A stretch of 13,073 nt of DNA. Origin: DATKYV01 sp035528275 (GTDB taxonomy: Bacteria; Acidobacteriota; Terriglobia; UBA7540). This document shows positions 1-6,726 of this stretch, one piece after another. How positions within the stretch are numbered: the first letter of the stretch is position 1; each line of letters begins with the position of its first letter. The stretch lies in contig DATKYV010000291.1 in assembly GCA_035528275.1 (NCBI GenBank), forward strand, positions 1 through 13,073, given 5' to 3'. Below the pieces are notes generated by a model. That model made no database searches, was not told the DNA's origin, and was given only the letters and a program-made list of their open reading frames with translations. Made by a program: the position numbers and the translations under genes.

Positions 1-35
1 TGTTCAAATAGCTCCACCTTGGCTCTCCAATCCAC
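1..35 (-). CDS. istA: IstA-like transposase, N-terminal fragment cut by the window edge
   Basis: Eleven complete codons are visible, reading M-D-W-R-A-K-V-E-L-F-E from a GTG start at position 35. This resembles the first residues of many IS21 IstA transposases, where a WRAKVELFE-type helix precedes the first helix-turn-helix. A GGAGGGG ribosome binding site lies about 3 nt upstream of the GTG and supports this start. IstA is the DDE transposase of IS21 elements and normally pairs with the IstB ATPase, which would lie further left. The catalytic domain cannot be seen. The assignment depends on a very short stretch and on the neighbouring terminal repeats. Confidence 0.5.
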   Translation of the reverse strand, partial: MDWRAKVELFE

Positions 36-92
36 CGGCCCCTCCGTCCTGGGCTTCGCCCACGACAGAGTAGTCGGCTCGACCTTCACGGT

Positions 93-127
93 GGGGCCAA
101 ATCAGACGATCAAAAGGGGCCAATTCA
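93..127. repeat. Paired terminal repeats of the IS21-like end
   Basis: GGGGCCAAATCA at 93-104 and GGGGCCAATTCA at 116-127 agree at 11 of 12 positions and start 23 bp apart, about two helical turns. They lie between the transposase start and the presumed outer end of the element, where transposase-binding repeats are expected. Confidence 0.55.
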
Positions 128-152
128 GAGTATCGAAATCATCCCCTCTCGT

Positions 153-171
153 CACTTGCCACTTGCCACTG
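153..171. repeat. Heptamer repeat CACTTGC, about 2.5 copies
   Basis: CACTTGC at 153-159 is repeated exactly at 160-166 and followed by CACTG. The 7-nt period matches the larger repeat mosaic at 3677-3923, although the unit sequence differs. It lies just outside the insertion-sequence end in a gene-free gap. The rest of 128-357 shows only the hairpin at 196-220 and no credible gene. Confidence 0.6.
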
Positions 172-195
172 AAGTGGACATCTGAGGGAAGAAGC

Positions 196-220
196 CGCAG
201 ACCTACAATGCAGGTCTGCG
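196..220. terminator. Perfect 9-bp hairpin downstream of the ATPase gene, possible terminator
   Basis: CGCAGACCT (196-204) pairs perfectly with AGGTCTGCG (212-220) around a 7-nt loop. On the plus strand it is followed within 4 nt by TTTT. On the minus strand, the direction of the ATPase gene that ends at 358, the following bases are only pyrimidine-rich (GGCTTCTTCC). It could end transcription arriving from either side. The U-tract is better for plus-strand transcription, so its assignment to the ATPase gene is uncertain. Confidence 0.4.
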
Positions 221-357
221 CTGCTTTTCCCTGGACGTTGCATCACGGTCTTGTATGGTATTTGGGTCGTAACGGGCGCCAATCGGACCCGAGCTGAGAA
301 TTGACGGCTGAATCTGCCGCGGTATCTGTCGTCGTTACAGATTTGGAGCGTGAGCTT

Positions 358-3300
358 CTATAATCCTGAGAGGGCGTATCTTTGCTCGCGTAATTGGAAC
401 GCCTCGGTTCCACCCTCGAGGATCTTACAGGCGTCTTCTCGAATACCCTGAACTGGACCACCTGGATTCGTATCTTCCAGGGCTCCACTCCTATACGAAA
501 GCTTCGGCACTCGTGTGGCGTCAAAATTCGCGACAAATACCTGTTCAGCATCGGTGTTCACGACAAGGTTTGGATTGTGCGTGATAATGATTATTTGCCG
601 CGCCTTTTTTCTCGAACGGAAGTAGTCTGTCAGACTTGGGTACACCGACACGTTATCGAGATTGTCGTCCGGCTGATCAATAATAAGCGGCCTGTTGTCT
701 TCGTTTTCCGCCTCAAGATACAGAAGTAACAGGACTATTCCTTTGTCGCCGGGCGACAGGAATTGCAGATCCTTTCCGTCAAATGTTATCGAATATGTGA
801 CAGAGAAATCGTCGATGCTGTAGAACCAGTCCGCAAATTCTTTGCCTGTCCGGTCTCTGCGGATCTGATCTTCGATTCTAACTTTCGTCTCACCATGGAC
901 AAGAAAAGAATCCCGAAAAGCAACCAGGGCCTTCTTGGCTTTATCCCGATCAAAGTCAGCGTCTTCTATTTGACGAAAGAAGGACTTGAGTGCGTTTTCC
1001 AGGTCTTCTTGCTCTCGATAGACCGCCTTTCGCCTGTCGAGCAACTCCATACCCCTGGTCGTGTGGCGGGCCACATCGAATGTGGTTTTTGAAACAAACA
1101 TAAGTTTTTTGGCTGTCTCATTGGACGAAAGTAAAGCGGTCCGTAAAGGCTCGTATAGTTTCTCAAGAATCGCCTTCTCTTCCTTCAATAACTCAAAAGA
1201 GTCAAGGTATCTTTCGACCCGGGCTTCGTTCTCCTGCTTCACACGCGGTGTGAGAACATCCTCGATTTCCTTTATGTCGCGCTCAAGAGAGGAGATGGCA
1301 TCGTCGAGCACTTTGCGGTCACGTTGAAATTTTTCGTATTCTTTCTGTTTTGCTGCCGTCAACTGGGACTGCGCCTTGATTTCGTCGATTTGTCTGCTAA
1401 TTCTCTCCAGGCTCAGGGCTGTGGGGGCATCTTCGCTGCCTTTTCTCAAACCGCCGATCATACTGGCCAGCTCGGCGTGGCGTCTGGCGATAATGGTCGG
1501 AACCTCGCTGGGCAGGCGCACCTCAAACTTTTCTTTCTCCGCGCCAAGCTCGGCCTTTTCCAACAATTCTCCCACCTCGGAGTTAAACGAAGTTATGTCC
1601 TCCTTCAGGATTTCAAATCTGGCTTCGATTGCGTTCAGTGCGGTCGATTGCTCGGTGTAACCCACAACCTGCTGTTCAAGCTCCTGTCTTTGCTTCGTAA
1701 GCTCGTCAAGGCGCCGGAGCTCTTCCTTATTCTCCGGCGGTACCTTGGGGACGTTTTTTTGCAGGGCCGTTAATTCTTGGCGCTTTCGCTTTAACTCGTT
1801 CTCCTTGATAGACTTCGCCCCTATGCGTGCCGAGGTATCGGCAATGCTTTGATCAAGGTCCTGAATTGTTCGCGTGAGTTTCTTCCGTTTCAGATCAAGC
1901 GTCCGAGTCGAGGCTTGCCGGAGCTCCTGAAAGTTTGATGCCTCCAAGCGTTCTGTCTTGGCGATCCGCTGAAAGATGACCCGCTCCATCTCTTGCTCCA
2001 ATTGACGGTTATTCTCAGGGGCGCACAGCCGCTCCACGAACTTTTGAGGAAGATACTTCACCTTCTCCTCCTGCTTGTCGTGTCGCAGGTTCGCCGGGAC
2101 AGTGGCATTATCAACGTCACCATTCTTCCAGTGGAGGGAAAGCGTTGCGCCTGTGATTGGCGCTGGATTAGCCGGTGTCTTCTGGGAGGCCTTGTACAGG
2201 AATGTATCCTGAATGTCGCTAGAGAGCCGAAACAATACGGCGCCACCCGCAAAGGCAAGCATCTCCGCGAGCGCACTCTTCCCGGAGCCGCGAGGCCCGA
2301 TAATTGCTACGAGATCTTGATTGAGCGGGATTTCTACAGGCTCAAACCAATCAGAAGCAGCGCTCACCTGAATGCTTTCAATTATTTGGTAATCGTTCTT
2401 CAGTTTGGGCGGCTGATCTCCAATGAAAACACGTTCCCGTGGCTCGTATAGAACCTGCTTCAGGCCTTCAAAGGTCGGCTCCGCTTTTATCCAGCAGTAA
2501 CGGCTCTCTGCCGGACAGCCGATATCATCCAACCGATGTGCGTCTGATCCGTGCAGACATGGTTTAAGGGTTTTGAATTCGAACCTAAATTGTTCCGTGC
2601 TCAGATCTCCCTCGCCGCGCGCCCAGTAGGCGGTTTTCGGGTTAGCGGAGAAAATAGCATCCGCCCCTTGCAGCAGCACTTTTCTGGCCAAATGATCCTG
2701 TCCATCCCAGTCCAGCAGGGGCGTATGTTCTTCCGCAAGGACAATCAAGTACTTGCCTCTGAAAATCCGTTCCTTGTTTTGAAGAACTTCTTTGATCTTG
2801 CCGGGATCCACCGTCGCATTCATGTAGCCGATTTCGAAATCAGACCGATGATCGTCAAATGTCTTGTGCTCCTTCTTCAGTCTGCTTCCCAGCAACTCTA
2901 AGTTTGATCGCCTGATGCTCCAACTGAGATCGGTCCGCTGCGGGTCCCCCTCGAAGCAGAACTTAAGCTCTTGGAGGAAGTGTTCCTCTACTTCATCGGC
3001 CGTTACTTTGTCCGAGAAAATGACGTGGTAATTCAGTCGGCGGGGTCCCTTAGAAGTGGTGATTATCTTATCCAGACGAAATTCGATATTCGGCAAAACC
3101 AAGGTGATGTTCTTTAACCTTTCTTGGCTTCGCAAATCACACACTTTGCGATAGCCTTCGATCGTGAAATAGTCCGTAATCCCGATCACCGGTATGTCGC
3201 CGAGTGACTCTAGTTTGCCAATGTAAGCCTGCCAATCCGGCTGCCCATTTCCAATGGGCGGGAATTGATTGTTCAAGCCAGACAGAGGACTGTGAATATG

Positions 3301-3375
3301 AAGGTCCCATTTTCGCCACTCTGACCCGAGCGAGAGGAGATGGGTGGTTGGTTTGGTGGTCATTCCATTGCTCAT
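358..3375 (-). CDS. PHP-domain / SMC-like ABC ATPase fusion (TrlF-like)
   Basis: A 1005-residue protein read from ATG 3375. Residues about 20-290 form a PHP-type metallo-phosphoesterase: WDLHIHSP (H26, H28), GITDY (D68), NIEF (E98), YHVIF (H117) and GSDAH (D278, H280), so the metal ligands look intact. An ABC/SMC ATPase follows: Walker A GPRGSGKS (360-367), Q-loop region YLPQKF (about 441-446), two long charged coiled coils (about 486-610 and 655-745) without a CxxC zinc hook, signature-like LSPGDKG (873-879), Walker B PLIID plus QPDDNLDN (896-908) and switch histidine in ITHNP (H933). The frame extends upstream to 3546, but a promoter at 3416-3444 excludes that longer start. ATG 3363 is an alternative start, and neither ATG has a strong ribosome binding site. 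By family this is a nucleic-acid-directed nuclease ATPase; a role in phage defence or repair is inferred. It stands alone beside an insertion sequence and is less GC-rich than the genes to its right, as expected of acquired DNA. Confidence 0.85.
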   Translation of the reverse strand: MSNGMTTKPTTHLLSLGSEWRKWDLHIHSPLSGLNNQFPPIGNGQPDWQAYIGKLESLGDIPVIGITDYFTIEGYRKVCDLRSQERLKNITLVLPNIEFRLDKIITTSKGPRRLNYHVIFSDKVTADEVEEHFLQELKFCFEGDPQRTDLSWSIRRSNLELLGSRLKKEHKTFDDHRSDFEIGYMNATVDPGKIKEVLQNKERIFRGKYLIVLAEEHTPLLDWDGQDHLARKVLLQGADAIFSANPKTAYWARGEGDLSTEQFRFEFKTLKPCLHGSDAHRLDDIGCPAESRYCWIKAEPTFEGLKQVLYEPRERVFIGDQPPKLKNDYQIIESIQVSAASDWFEPVEIPLNQDLVAIIGPRGSGKSALAEMLAFAGGAVLFRLSSDIQDTFLYKASQKTPANPAPITGATLSLHWKNGDVDNATVPANLRHDKQEEKVKYLPQKFVERLCAPENNRQLEQEMERVIFQRIAKTERLEASNFQELRQASTRTLDLKRKKLTRTIQDLDQSIADTSARIGAKSIKENELKRKRQELTALQKNVPKVPPENKEELRRLDELTKQRQELEQQVVGYTEQSTALNAIEARFEILKEDITSFNSEVGELLEKAELGAEKEKFEVRLPSEVPTIIARRHAELASMIGGLRKGSEDAPTALSLERISRQIDEIKAQSQLTAAKQKEYEKFQRDRKVLDDAISSLERDIKEIEDVLTPRVKQENEARVERYLDSFELLKEEKAILEKLYEPLRTALLSSNETAKKLMFVSKTTFDVARHTTRGMELLDRRKAVYREQEDLENALKSFFRQIEDADFDRDKAKKALVAFRDSFLVHGETKVRIEDQIRRDRTGKEFADWFYSIDDFSVTYSITFDGKDLQFLSPGDKGIVLLLLYLEAENEDNRPLIIDQPDDNLDNVSVYPSLTDYFRSRKKARQIIIITHNPNLVVNTDAEQVFVANFDATRVPKLSYRSGALEDTNPGGPVQGIREDACKILEGGTEAFQLREQRYALSGL

Positions 3376-3415
3376 ATCAACCGGAATTTCCGTCTTGACT
3401 TCATGGCCAACCGAT

Positions 3416-3444
3416 AATGTACACCTGACTGCCTCAGCAGGCAA
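3416..3444 (-). promoter_or_regulatory. Predicted sigma-70 promoter of the PHP-ATPase gene
   Basis: On the minus strand, TTGCCT (3444-3439) and TACATT (3421-3416) are separated by exactly 17 nt. Transcription would start near 3409, giving a leader of about 35 nt to ATG 3375. An inverted repeat TGCCT-CAGC-AGGCA (3430-3443) covers the -35 element and could be an operator. The hexamers match the consensus only in part. Confidence 0.4.
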
Positions 3445-3546
3445 CGCTCCAGGCTGGTTTCGAGTCCAAAGTCTTTTCGGCGACCGCGAGAAAATCCCAA
3501 ACGCCCACCGTCGCCGAAGACCCGCAGTGGCGGGGAAGTGCGCCAA

Positions 3547-3676
3547 GCGCGGCTGGAGACGTAGAGACGGCCCGGTGGGCCGACGACGGCGAGGTCCGAT
3601 TTGAGGACTCCGGTGGAGTCCATCGGACTCCAGAAACCGGAGACGCCACCGCTACAGTGCTAGCGACTCAGCGGCT
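3547..3676. repeat. Gene-free block with overlapping inverted repeats
   Basis: GGACTCC (3605-3611) is followed by its inverse GGAGTCC (3615-3621) and by a third GGACTCC (3625-3631). CTCCGGT (3608-3614) is also inverted as ACCGGAG (3636-3642), so two alternative hairpins overlap. Further left, CGGCCCGGTGGGCCG adds dyad symmetry. An open frame crosses the block on the minus strand, but it has no ribosome binding site or recognisable protein family. The block looks like a dispersed structured repeat rather than a gene. Confidence 0.45.
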
Positions 3677-3923
3677 GAAGGCTTGAAGGCTTCTTCCATG
3701 AAACAACTCTGTGCCTCTGCGCCTCTGTGGTGAACCGCAGGTCGTGCCCCAGTTTCCAGTTTCGAGTTTCCAGTTTCGCGGCTTCAGTTTTCAGCTCAAT
3801 CGCCAAATCACCAAATCGCTAAATCACTAAATTACCAGGTCCCTCGATGGCACTGTCTTCCATTCATCATTCCTCGTTCCTCGTTCATCGTTGCCCTTGT
3901 CTACTGATCACTGAGCACTGAGG
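3677..3923. repeat. Mosaic of six different short-period tandem repeats (7-8 nt)
   Basis: Six unrelated tandem arrays follow each other. GAAGGCTT occurs twice (3677-3692). CTCTGTGC / CTCTGCGC / CTCTGTGG-type units span 3707-3732. CAGTTTC occurs four times, one copy as GAGTTTC (3750-3777). AATCGCCA-type octamers occur five times (3798-3837). TTCATCA / TTCCTCG heptamers occur four times (3863-3890). ACTGATC / ACTGAGC / ACTGAGG heptamers span 3903-3923. Most have a 7-nt period, and the copies are degenerate. No gene lies within 3677-3900. The last array runs into the 3' end of the LysR gene. Confidence 0.7.
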
Positions 3924-4803
3924 ATTGCGCCAGGCCCTTGGCGACCTCCACAAACGCCTGGGCGGCGGTGGAAAGTGCCGAGTGGCGTCGGTAAATCAAG
4001 CGCAGCTTGCGCTGGATCTGCGTCTCCTTCACGCGCACCGCCACAAGCTCGCCGCGCACCAATTCGTCCTCGATGCACATGCGCGGCGCGAACGCCACGC
4101 CCATCCCCATGCGCACGGATTTCTTGATAGTCTCCACCGTGGGCAGCTCGAGGACGATGTTGAGCGGCGTGCGCAGGCGGTCAAACGTCTCCATCACCCG
4201 CTGGCGATAGGGCGAGGCGACGTTGTGGGCGATGAAGCACTCCTTGCCAAGGTCGTTGATGCTCACTTGGCGGGCGCGCGCCAGGGGATGCCCGGGAGGA
4301 ACGATCAGGCTGAGTTCGTCGAGACTCACCACCGTGGACTCGAGGTCGACGTTGCGAGGATTGAAGGATAGGACTCCCAGGTCGATTTCGTATCGCAGCA
4401 GGGCGCTGGGAATCTCGCGCGAGAGGCTGCGCTTGACCGCTATCTTGATGCGCGGATGGCGGTCGCGGAACGTCTTGAGCACGGGGAGCAGATAGAGCGC
4501 CGTGCTTTCGTTGGCGCCGACGGTGATCCGGCCGCGCTCCAGCGTGCGCAACTCCTCCACCGCGGCGTGCGCCTCCCGACGCAGATTCAAAACCTTCTTC
4601 GCGTAGTCGTAAAGAACCGTCCCGGCTTCGGTGAGCACGCCGCTCTTCGCAGAACGGTCGAGCAGCGGCTCCTTCGCCCAGTCCTCCAGACGCTTCACCG
4701 ATTGGCTGACGGCGGGCTGCGTCCTCAAGAGCTTGGCGCCGGCGCGTGAGAAGCTGCGCTCCTCGACGACGGCAACGAATGCTTCCAGTTGGGCGATTTC
4801 CAT
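3901..4803 (-). CDS. LysR-type transcriptional regulator
   Basis: A 300-residue LysR-family DNA-binding regulator, the usual family length. The N-terminal winged helix-turn-helix covers about residues 1-60, with the recognition region SFSRAGAKLLRTQPAVSQSVKRLE at 17-40 (shown here only as its span; key residues A21, A31, S33). A linker helix and a periplasmic-binding-protein-like effector domain (about 88-290) follow. The start at ATG 4803 is set by AAGGAG 5 nt upstream and by family alignment; the frame itself opens 16 codons earlier. It is divergent from leuA across 281 bp holding a LysR-type dyad, so it probably controls leuA and itself. Its effector is unknown; leucine or a pathway intermediate is a guess. 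The last residues, SSVLSDQ, are encoded by a tandem heptamer repeat, which suggests that the original C-terminus was replaced or extended. Confidence 0.88.
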   Translation of the reverse strand: MEIAQLEAFVAVVEERSFSRAGAKLLRTQPAVSQSVKRLEDWAKEPLLDRSAKSGVLTEAGTVLYDYAKKVLNLRREAHAAVEELRTLERGRITVGANESTALYLLPVLKTFRDRHPRIKIAVKRSLSREIPSALLRYEIDLGVLSFNPRNVDLESTVVSLDELSLIVPPGHPLARARQVSINDLGKECFIAHNVASPYRQRVMETFDRLRTPLNIVLELPTVETIKKSVRMGMGVAFAPRMCIEDELVRGELVAVRVKETQIQRKLRLIYRRHSALSTAAQAFVEVAKGLAQSSVLSDQ

Positions 4804-4944
4804 GTCTGCTCCTTGGGCTCGCGGATGGGCCCCGAAGTTCCGAACAGCCACCTCAGCGCGCGTTCATAACGCCGGATGGGCGCGGCCCTGCCTTCCACCC
4901 GGCCGTTTCTCCTGCCGCATGCGGACAGAGGCCTGCCGGGGACT

Positions 4945-4959
4945 ATAAGCTACGCTTAT
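4945..4959. promoter_or_regulatory. LysR-type operator dyad between the regulator gene and leuA
   Basis: ATAAGC-TAC-GCTTAT is a perfect 6-bp inverted repeat and contains the T-N11-A pattern (T4946, A4958) of LysR-family recognition sites. An AT-rich stretch (4961-4980) follows towards leuA, where an activation half-site would be expected. With the leuA start point proposed near 5017, the dyad centre lies at about -65, the classical LysR recognition position. On the minus strand a TATAGT (4947-4942) overlaps the dyad and could be the -10 element of the regulator gene, which would allow autoregulation. There is no direct binding evidence. Confidence 0.55.
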
Positions 4960-4980
4960 GATATCAGAAAAATTATAAAT

Positions 4981-5010
4981 TTGACTTCGCCTGCCGACCG
5001 GTCGGAAAAT
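4981..5010 (+). promoter_or_regulatory. Tentative leuA promoter
   Basis: TTGACT (4981-4986) is a good -35 match. The best -10 is GAAAAT (5005-5010), 18 nt downstream and weak, as is common for promoters that need an activator. The spacer contains a perfect 12-bp palindrome, CCGACCGGTCGG (4994-5005). The leader to ATG 5085 would be about 68 nt. Confidence 0.3.
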
Positions 5011-5084
5011 ACCCTTGCGGGCACCCTTCCTGGGGTGTGACACTTTTTCGGGCGATACGACCTGTCACTGACAAGGAGAAGATT

Positions 5085-6677
5085 ATGCCGGAGAAGGTCT
5101 TCATCTTTGATACGACGCTGCGCGACGGAGAACAGTCTCCCGGCTGCAGCATGAACCTGGACGAGAAGATGGAGATGGCGCGCCAACTTGATCGCTTGGG
5201 CGTGGATATCCTGGAAGCAGGCTTTCCCGTCGCCTCACAGGGCGATTTCGACGCCGTCAAGGCCATCGTGGCCGAGATTCGCCGGCCCATCATCGCGGCG
5301 CTCGCCCGCGCCAATGAGCTGGATATCGCTCGCGCCGGTGAGGCGCTAAAGGGTGCCGCGCGGCCGCGCATCCACACGTTCCTGGCCACGTCCGACATCC
5401 ACCTCAAATACAAACTTCGCAAGACCCGCGAGGAGATCTTGAAGCTGATCAGCTGGGCTGTGGCCCTCGCGAAGTCGCTTTGCCCGGACGTCGAATTCTC
5501 GCCCGAAGACGCCGGGCGCACGGATCGCGATTACTTGATTGAGTGCTGCCACGCGGCGGTTGAAGCGGGCGCGTCGGTGCTGAACCTTCCTGACACGGTG
5601 GGTTACTGCCTGGAGCCCGAATACGAGCGAATGTTCGCCGACGTCAAAGCGCGCGTCCCGGGCATGGAGCGCGTGGTGTTGAGCACTCACACTCACGACG
5701 ATCTGGGCATGGCCGTGGCCAACACCCTGGCGGGCATTCGCGGGGGGGCAAGGCAGGTGGAGTGCACAATCAACGGCATCGGTGAGCGCGCCGGCAACGC
5801 GGCGCTGGAAGAGACCGTTATGGCGATCCACGTGCGCCGCGATGCTTTGCCGGTCTTTACCGAGATTCACACGGAAGAGCTCTTCGCGTCGAGTCAATTG
5901 CTGACCCGGCTGACGGGCGTGGCCGTCCAGCGCAACAAGGCGATCGTGGGTCGCAACGCCTTCGCGCACGAAGCGGGCATCCACCAGGATGGGGTCCTGA
6001 AAAACGCCATCACCTACGAGATCATCACGCCGCAGACGGTGGGAATGCCCTCCAATGAGATTGTGTTGGGCAAGCACTCGGGCCGCCACGCGCTGGCGAA
6101 GCGATATGAGGAGCTCGGATATCAGCTGACCAAGCCTGAAATCGAGCGCGCCTATGAGCTCTTCAGCCGATTGGCGGACCGCAAGAAGAACATCTACGAT
6201 GAAGACTTGATGGGGATCGTCAACGAAGGCTTCGAGCACATTCCGGAGATGTTTACGTTGAAGCTTTTCCAGTCGGTCTCTTCCAGTGAGGGCCGGTCGA
6301 CAGCCACGGTGGAGTTGGAGCGGGATGGGGAAGTCTTCCACGATTCAGCAACCGCCGACGGCCCTTGCGACGCCGCCTTCCGCGCCATCGACCGGATCAC
6401 GGGGATTCCCGGGACGATTGCGGACTTCTCCGTTCACACGGTTGGTCCGGGGACAGACGGCGTGGCGGAGGTCTCGATTCGAGCTCGCTTTGAGGGACGA
6501 GAGTTCACCGGCAAGTCCACCAGCCACAATGTTGTGGAAGCGGCGGCCCGCGCCTATTTGCAGGTGGCCAACAAGGCTGCGTACGAACTCAAGCGGGCGG
6601 CGGAAAAGGAGACGACCTCGGCCGCTTCGGTCCACAAGAACGAAATGGTTGACCGCTTCTTCCCGGGCGGGTACTAG
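5085..6677 (+). CDS. leuA: 2-isopropylmalate synthase
   Basis: Cytoplasmic enzyme of 530 residues that condenses acetyl-CoA with 2-oxoisovalerate, the first committed step of leucine synthesis. The N-terminal TIM barrel has the DTTLRDGEQSPG signature (9-20), metal ligands D14, H202 and H204 (THTHDD) and N238 in GIGERAGNAALEE, then NAFAHEAGIHQDG (291-303) and LGKHSGRHAL (328-337) of the linker domain. A C-terminal regulatory domain (about 395-520) contains GKSTSHNVVEAAARAYL and would give leucine feedback inhibition. Citramalate synthase is less likely, because the barrel signature and C-terminus follow the LeuA pattern. The start at 5085 has AAGGAG 7 nt upstream; the frame itself opens at GTG 5037. 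The gene is divergent from a LysR regulator and followed by an intrinsic terminator, so it is probably transcribed alone. Confidence 0.95.
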   Translation: MPEKVFIFDTTLRDGEQSPGCSMNLDEKMEMARQLDRLGVDILEAGFPVASQGDFDAVKAIVAEIRRPIIAALARANELDIARAGEALKGAARPRIHTFLATSDIHLKYKLRKTREEILKLISWAVALAKSLCPDVEFSPEDAGRTDRDYLIECCHAAVEAGASVLNLPDTVGYCLEPEYERMFADVKARVPGMERVVLSTHTHDDLGMAVANTLAGIRGGARQVECTINGIGERAGNAALEETVMAIHVRRDALPVFTEIHTEELFASSQLLTRLTGVAVQRNKAIVGRNAFAHEAGIHQDGVLKNAITYEIITPQTVGMPSNEIVLGKHSGRHALAKRYEELGYQLTKPEIERAYELFSRLADRKKNIYDEDLMGIVNEGFEHIPEMFTLKLFQSVSSSEGRSTATVELERDGEVFHDSATADGPCDAAFRAIDRITGIPGTIADFSVHTVGPGTDGVAEVSIRARFEGREFTGKSTSHNVVEAAARAYLQVANKAAYELKRAAEKETTSAASVHKNEMVDRFFPGGY

Positions 6678-6690
6678 AATCGGTACGAAG

Positions 6691-6726
6691 GCCTATCCCA
6701 TGTATTTACAAACGGATAGGCGTTTT
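6691..6726 (+). terminator. Intrinsic terminator of leuA
   Basis: GCCTATCC (6691-6698) pairs perfectly with GGATAGGC (6714-6721). Within the 15-nt loop, TGT and ACA can pair further. The stem is followed at once by GTTTTTC. It begins 14 nt after the leuA stop codon. Confidence 0.85.

Larger units (their letters stand above)
1..127 (-). mobile_element. End of an IS21-family insertion sequence (partial, runs off the left edge)
   Basis: The segment holds the start of an IstA-like reading frame on the minus strand. Outside it are two near-identical direct repeats, GGGGCCAAATCA (93-104) and GGGGCCAATTCA (116-127), as read on the plus strand. Multiple repeats at the ends, outside the istA start, are typical of IS21-family elements. 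The outer repeat finishes with CA on the plus strand (TG on the minus strand), so I place the element boundary at about 127. The other end and the target duplication lie outside the window. The family call rests on the short IstA-like N-terminus plus the end repeats and is therefore moderate. Confidence 0.55.

Noticed and set aside
3376..3546. N-terminal extension of the PHP-ATPase to position 3546
   Set aside because: The 57 extra residues are low in family resemblance, and a 17-nt-spaced promoter lies inside them.
3372..3649. Minus-strand open frames in the block upstream of the ATPase
   Set aside because: They cross inverted repeats and the predicted ATPase promoter, lack ribosome binding sites and resemble no protein family.
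3798..3837. CRISPR-like array
   Set aside because: The units are directly adjacent octamers without spacers, so this is a simple tandem repeat.
5037..5084. Longer leuA start (GTG 5037) or a leader peptide for attenuation
   Set aside because: The segment has one leucine codon, no run of regulatory codons and no attenuator hairpin; AAGGAG before ATG 5085 fits better.
5346..6341. Long minus-strand open frame opposite leuA
   Set aside because: It is a mirror of a clear leuA coding sequence in GC-rich DNA and has no recognisable domain.
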